A stretch of DNA of 64,000 bases from Luteimonas sp. JM171. GTDB lineage: Bacteria > Pseudomonadota > Gammaproteobacteria > Xanthomonadales > Xanthomonadaceae. Of the stretch, positions 60,014 to 64,000 are shown piece by piece (positions within the stretch are counted from its first letter, which is position 1; every line of letters begins with the position of its first letter). The stretch lies in the NCBI RefSeq assembly GCF_001717465.1, contig NZ_CP017074.1, positions 801,162 through 865,161 on the forward strand, in the 5' to 3' direction. The position numbers and the translations under genes are program-made. The notes under the pieces are model-generated. The model was given only the letters and a program-made list of their open reading frames with translations, made no database searches and was not told where the DNA came from.

Positions 60014-62887
60014 TCAGAAGCGCAGGTCCGCCCGCAGGTACCAGAAACGCCCGCCCGGGATGTCGTAGGTCGAGGCGTCATAGCCGTTGAGCGAGCACGA
60101 CAGGCAGATCGGCGGCTCCTTCTCGAACACGTTGTTGACGCCCGCGGTGAGGGTGAGCCCCTGCTGCCAGTCGAAGCGGTAGCCCGCCTGGACGTCGTGG
60201 TAGGTGGTTGAGCCCAGCCGGTTCTGGCCGTTGGCCGGATCGCTGCAGACCGGGAAGCTGACGGCGTTGCCGCAGTCCTCGATGAGGTCGGATACGTGGC
60301 GCGCCGTCCACGACGCGTTCCACGCCTGGCGCGACCAGTCCAGCGACGCCGTGGACGCCCACTCGGGGATGGCGCTGTCCTCCACCTCGATCCCGGGCCG
60401 GCGCGGCTGAAGCTGCCCGGCCCCGCCCACCGCCTCGTAGCGGCCAACGAAGGTGTTCTGCCAGGTGAAGGCGAAGCGGCCCGCGCGGGTTTCCGGCAGC
60501 GTCCAGTACAGGTCCACGTCCCAGCCGTCGGTCTTGATCGAGCCCAGGTTGGTGAGGCGGTTGTTGAACGCGTTGATGCCGCCGGTGGAGGCGCGGCCGA
60601 TGCCGTCGCAGTAGTCCGGGGACAGGGTGCGCACGCACAGGTCGAGCTGGGTCTGCGCCGACAGCGCCTGGATCGGGCCCTGGATGTCGTGGCGGTAGAA
60701 GGTCACCTCCAGGTCCAGCCGCTCGGCCCAGGAAGCGTTGGTGGCGAACCACGGGCTCCACACGAAGCCGGTGCTGAAGCTGCGCGCGCGCTCAGGCTCG
60801 AGCTCGCGGTTGCCGCCGGTGGTGATGGAGATCTGCGGATTGGCCTGCTGGAAGCCCGGCGGCACGCCCAGGGTGCGGCAGTTGGATTCCACCGACGGGT
60901 CCAGGAACGGCTCCGAGCACGGGTCGATCAGCTGCGCGTCGAAGCGGCTGTCGGAACCGTACAGCTCGCCGATCGAGGGCGCGCGGAACCCTTCGGCATA
61001 GGTCGCGCGGAGCAGGAAGTCCTCGCTCACCTGCCAGCGCAGCCCGTACTTGGGCGTGAACTCGCCGCCGAAGGTGGAATAGTCCGAATAGCGCCCGGCG
61101 AGGTTGAGGTTCAGGCCCTTGCCGAGCGCCCCCTCGCCGAAGATCGGCACGTCCAGCTCCACGTAGGCTTCGCCCACGTCGTAGCTGCCGGAGGTCGGCA
61201 GCGAGGGCACGCCGTTGTACCAGCCGCGCACCGTGAGCGGATCGGGCTGGTACCAGCCTTCGTACTCGCGGTATTCCAGGCCGGCGGCGAAACCGACCGC
61301 GCCGGCCGGCAGGTTGAACAGGTCACCCGACAGGTTGGCCGAGACCAGCCTGAGCTCGTTCTCGCTCTCGTCGCGCACCACCGGCTGGATCCAGCCCAGC
61401 ATCTCCGGGGTGATGGAGCCGGCGCCGAAGATGTCCAGCGGCACGCAGCCTGGTTCCGCCGCGCATGCGGCCGGGTCGCCCAGGGCCAGCGCGATGTTGC
61501 GGATGTTGTAGCTGCCGTGGTTGGTCTGGCGCGCCTCGTTGCGCGACCAGGCCAGGTTGACGTCCCAGAACCATAGCGAATCCCCGGCCTGGAAGCTCCC
61601 CTCCAGCCCGGTGTTGACGTACCGGGTGTCCACCTTTTGCTCGAACACCCGCGCCCCGCCCTCCAGCGGACGGCGCCCGATCAGGATCAGGCTCTCGCCC
61701 GAGACCAGGTCGAAGCCGAACGGGTTGTACGGGTTGAGCGCGGAGATGGTGATCTCATCGGCGAACGGGTTGCCCGTGGCGCCCTCGGGCCCGAGGAAGA
61801 TCGGCTCGGGCGCGGCCTGGTTGGTCGACTCGCGCCGGTTCACCAGCGCCTTGGCATACCACTGCAGCCCGGGGCTGATCTGGAACCGGAACTGGCCGAA
61901 TGCGCCGCTGCGCTTGGACGGCGTCATCAGCAGGTTGTACTCGGCGAAGTTGAAGCGGTCGTCATCCGTGAAGCAGTGGAATCCGTCGCTGCGGTCGCAG
62001 CCGGTCTGGGCCGGATCGTAGGCCGGGCCGGTAGCATCGGGCACCAGGTCGAGCGTGGCCCCGGTGTTCGGATCGGTGACGATGAAACGGCCGGCCGGGA
62101 TGCCCGAGCTTCCAAGCGCCACCCCGGTGCCGGGCACCGGGAAGCGCGACTGCTCGCGATCGCGCGCGTACACCACGTCCTGGTCGGTGTGGCTGAGCGA
62201 GAGGAACAGGCTGCTGCGGTCGGTGGTGCGGCCCCAGGCCAGGTCGATGCCCTTGCTGGTGCCGTCGCCCTCGCTGAACTGGCCGTAGTCGAGGGTGACC
62301 TGGGCGCCGTCGAAGTCGCGCCGCGTGATGATGTTGACCACCCCGGCGATGGCATCCGAGCCGTACAGCGACGAGGCACCGTCCTCGAGCACTTCGATGC
62401 GATCGACGATCGCCAGCGGGATGGTGTTGAGGTCGGTGGACGCGCCCACCCCGGACGCGGAGGACTCGTTGACCCAGCGGATCCCGTCCACCAGCACCAG
62501 CACCCGCTTGGAGCCCAGGTGGCGCAGGTCCACCTGGGCCGAACCGGCGCCCACGCCACTGCCGTCGGGCGGGAAGCCGAAGTTGCCCGAGGAGTTGAAC
62601 TTTGTGTTGAGCGCCGATCCCGAGCCGGTGAGCTGCTGGATCACGTCGCCGATCGAGGTCAGCCCGGTGCGCTCGATGTCCTGGCGGCTGACGGTGTGCA
62701 CCGGCACCTGGCCTTCGAGCTCGGCGCGGCGGATGCGGGTGCCGGTGACCTGCACCGTGTCCAGGGTGCGGGCTTCCTCGCCGGGAGCCTCCTGGGCCGC
62801 GGCGGGCAGGGAAACGGCGGGCGCGGCGACCGCGAGCAACAGCGACAGCCGGATGGCGCGGGCAAGCCCGCTGGATTCTGGCGACAT
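60014..62887 (-). CDS. TonB-dependent outer-membrane receptor
   Basis: A 957-residue receptor. Signal peptide ends near SLPAAAQ (residue 32), then TonB-box-like [15 protein letters not shown]. The plug has [34 protein letters not shown] and [18 protein letters not shown], followed by a large barrel that ends ADLRF with the standard terminal Phe. It belongs to the same broad oar-like/TonB group as the receptor at 18-21 kb, but the sequences are only distantly related. The cargo is unknown; no siderophore or vitamin gene is near. Confidence 0.93.
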   Translation of the reverse strand: MSPESSGLARAIRLSLLLAVAAPAVSLPAAAQEAPGEEARTLDTVQVTGTRIRRAELEGQVPVHTVSRQDIERTGLTSIGDVIQQLTGSGSALNTKFNSSGNFGFPPDGSGVGAGSAQVDLRHLGSKRVLVLVDGIRWVNESSASGVGASTDLNTIPLAIVDRIEVLEDGASSLYGSDAIAGVVNIITRRDFDGAQVTLDYGQFSEGDGTSKGIDLAWGRTTDRSSLFLSLSHTDQDVVYARDREQSRFPVPGTGVALGSSGIPAGRFIVTDPNTGATLDLVPDATGPAYDPAQTGCDRSDGFHCFTDDDRFNFAEYNLLMTPSKRSGAFGQFRFQISPGLQWYAKALVNRRESTNQAAPEPIFLGPEGATGNPFADEITISALNPYNPFGFDLVSGESLILIGRRPLEGGARVFEQKVDTRYVNTGLEGSFQAGDSLWFWDVNLAWSRNEARQTNHGSYNIRNIALALGDPAACAAEPGCVPLDIFGAGSITPEMLGWIQPVVRDESENELRLVSANLSGDLFNLPAGAVGFAAGLEYREYEGWYQPDPLTVRGWYNGVPSLPTSGSYDVGEAYVELDVPIFGEGALGKGLNLNLAGRYSDYSTFGGEFTPKYGLRWQVSEDFLLRATYAEGFRAPSIGELYGSDSRFDAQLIDPCSEPFLDPSVESNCRTLGVPPGFQQANPQISITTGGNRELEPERARSFSTGFVWSPWFATNASWAERLDLEVTFYRHDIQGPIQALSAQTQLDLCVRTLSPDYCDGIGRASTGGINAFNNRLTNLGSIKTDGWDVDLYWTLPETRAGRFAFTWQNTFVGRYEAVGGAGQLQPRRPGIEVEDSAIPEWASTASLDWSRQAWNASWTARHVSDLIEDCGNAVSFPVCSDPANGQNRLGSTTYHDVQAGYRFDWQQGLTLTAGVNNVFEKEPPICLSCSLNGYDASTYDIPGGRFWYLRADLRF

Positions 62888-62998
62888 GGCTCTCCACTCC
62901 TGAAGATGGTTTGCCGCCGCAGTCCCCCTCCATGGGCGGACCTTCGTTGTAATCCAACTGTCATCTGGAAAACAACTACCCGCATCACGGTCCCGCGA

Positions 62999-63793
62999 TC
63001 ACCACGCCGCCATGCCCAGCCCGACCAGCAGCATGAAGACGGCGAACACCCGCTTGAGCGCCACGCCGCTGATCGCATGCGCGATGCGCGCGCCCAACGG
63101 CGCGGTGAGGATGGAGGCGAGCGCGACCCCGATGGCGGCCGGCAGGTACACATAGCCGATCGAATAACCGGGCAGCGCGCCGGCCGGCGCCTGCAGCGCG
63201 TAGCCCGCGGCGCTGGCCAGGCCGATGAAGATGCCGCAGGCCGCCGCGGTGCCCACCGCGCGCACCGGCGCCACCCCCAGCCAGGTCAGCAGCGGCACCG
63301 TCAGGCTGCCACCGCCAATCCCCACCACCGCCGAGACCGCGCCGATGCCGCCGCCGGCCAGGCTCATGCGCGGGCCGCGCGGCGGGGCCACGCCCGCTCC
63401 CGCCGCCGGCGTCCCGGAGAACGCCATTTGCGCGGCGATCAGCAGGCAGTAGGCCACGAAGGCCCACCGCAGCACCGCCCCGTCCAGCCCGATCGCGAAG
63501 CGGCTCCCCAGCCACGCCCCGAGCATGATCCCCGGCACCAGCCAGGCCACGCTGGGCCACAGCACGCTGCCGCGGCGGTGGTGGGCCCGGGTGGACGAGA
63601 GCGAGGTGAGCACGATGCTGCCCAGCGAGCTGGCCAGCGCCGCATGCATCGCCGCTTCGCGCGGGATCCCGTGCTGGGGCAGCAGCCACGCCAGCGATGC
63701 CACCAGCACCAGGCCGCCACCGATGCCCAGCAGGCCGGCGAGGATGCCCACCAGCGCGCCAAGGGCAAGGAATGTCAGCAGCAGGGTGAGCAT
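62999..63793 (-). CDS. TauE/SafE-family sulfite/anion exporter-like permease
   Basis: A 264-residue inner-membrane protein of the TauE/SafE (DUF81) family. Two half-repeats each begin with the GIGGG motif: AGLLGIGGGLVLV near residue 22 and VSAVVGIGGGSLTVP near residue 155. About eight transmembrane segments. Family members move sulfite, sulfoacetate or other small anions; the substrate here is unknown. The ATG at 63793 (MLTLLLTFLALG) begins the first helix and was chosen over an upstream frame. Confidence 0.88.
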   Translation of the reverse strand: MLTLLLTFLALGALVGILAGLLGIGGGLVLVASLAWLLPQHGIPREAAMHAALASSLGSIVLTSLSSTRAHHRRGSVLWPSVAWLVPGIMLGAWLGSRFAIGLDGAVLRWAFVAYCLLIAAQMAFSGTPAAGAGVAPPRGPRMSLAGGGIGAVSAVVGIGGGSLTVPLLTWLGVAPVRAVGTAAACGIFIGLASAAGYALQAPAGALPGYSIGYVYLPAAIGVALASILTAPLGARIAHAISGVALKRVFAVFMLLVGLGMAAW

Positions 63794-63909
63794 CGGTGGC
63801 GGGTCACGGCGAAGGGCCAGCAAGGGTAGCGCAGCGCCCGCACGCACCGCGCCGGGTTCACCGGCCCTTCGCTATAGTCGCGCGGCGCGTCCCCCTCCCG
63901 GTCTTGCCC

Positions 63910-64000
63910 ATGAAACGACTGATCCTGATCGCCGTTCTGGCCGTGCTTGCATGGCCGCTCGCATCCGGCGCCCGATCCAACGATGCCCAGCTGCGCGCCG
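63910..64000 (+). CDS. Start of a secreted protein (cut by window edge)
   Basis: Only the first 30 residues are in the window: MKRLILIAVLAVLAWPLASGA, a signal peptide, followed by RSNDAQLRA. The frame is open at the window end. The product is exported; its identity cannot be told. Confidence 0.65.
   Translation, partial: MKRLILIAVLAVLAWPLASGARSNDAQLRA

Noticed and set aside
60296..61576. Plus-strand open frame of 426 codons opposite the second TonB receptor
   Set aside because: Shadow of a receptor gene with clear plug and barrel motifs.

Overview
The window is high-GC, tightly packed bacterial chromosome with no tRNA, rRNA, CRISPR array, insertion sequence or phage gene that I can recognise. 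The gene content points to a gammaproteobacterium of the Xanthomonadaceae/Lysobacteraceae (Lysobacter/Luteimonas-like). The pointers are a copL-copA-copB copper operon, the block engB / cytochrome c4 / two DsbA paralogues / endonuclease-exonuclease-phosphatase protein, large TonB-dependent receptors, a homodimeric-type aceE and a glutaredoxin/A-type/rhodanese fusion. The genus is inference.

Layout. 1-8.5 kb: end of an exonuclease III gene, apt, secreted proteins, a serine hydrolase, a globin-coupled diguanylate cyclase, a DUF5671-type membrane protein, a short membrane-protein remnant and aceE. 8.7-13.7 kb: a membrane histidine kinase translationally coupled to a receiver protein, a second receiver protein, then convergent maeB. 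13.9-28.4 kb: an accessory block with N-acyl-D-amino-acid deacylase, GltS-type symporter, penicillin-binding-protein-like hydrolase, TonB receptor, two divergent gamma-glutamyltransferases, DadA-like dehydrogenase, LysR regulator and an M14 carboxypeptidase. Read together these could import, cleave and oxidise gamma-glutamyl and/or D-amino-acid-containing peptides; this is the best candidate for an undescribed system. Two perfect palindromes in its control regions are candidate LysR sites.

28.4-33.4 kb: rsgA, an SGNH hydrolase, a methyltransferase, a polysaccharide deacetylase, the glutaredoxin fusion and a DUF924 protein. 33.4-38.5 kb: a copper region made of a frameshifted DUF411 (CopG-like) gene, a decayed urocanate hydratase fragment and copL-copA-copB. 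38.5-45.8 kb: AMP nucleosidase, a coupled pair of amidohydrolase-like proteins of which the second has lost its metal ligands, small hypothetical genes, a PP-loop ATPase and the formaldehyde detoxification set frmR-adhC-fghA with a likely FrmR operator. 46-51.5 kb: an esterase/beta-lactamase-fold lipoprotein, an alcohol dehydrogenase, a small drug/metabolite-type transporter, a Pyr_excise-family protein, a glutathione transferase and a MATE exporter. 51.6-64 kb: ppc, gshA, engB, cytochrome c4, two DsbA-like proteins, an EEP-family protein, a second TonB receptor, a TauE/SafE permease and the start of a secreted protein.

All calls come from reading the translated sequence by eye. Family names are recognition, not database hits. 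Start sites were adjusted where a signal peptide, ribosome binding site or family length favoured an internal start.
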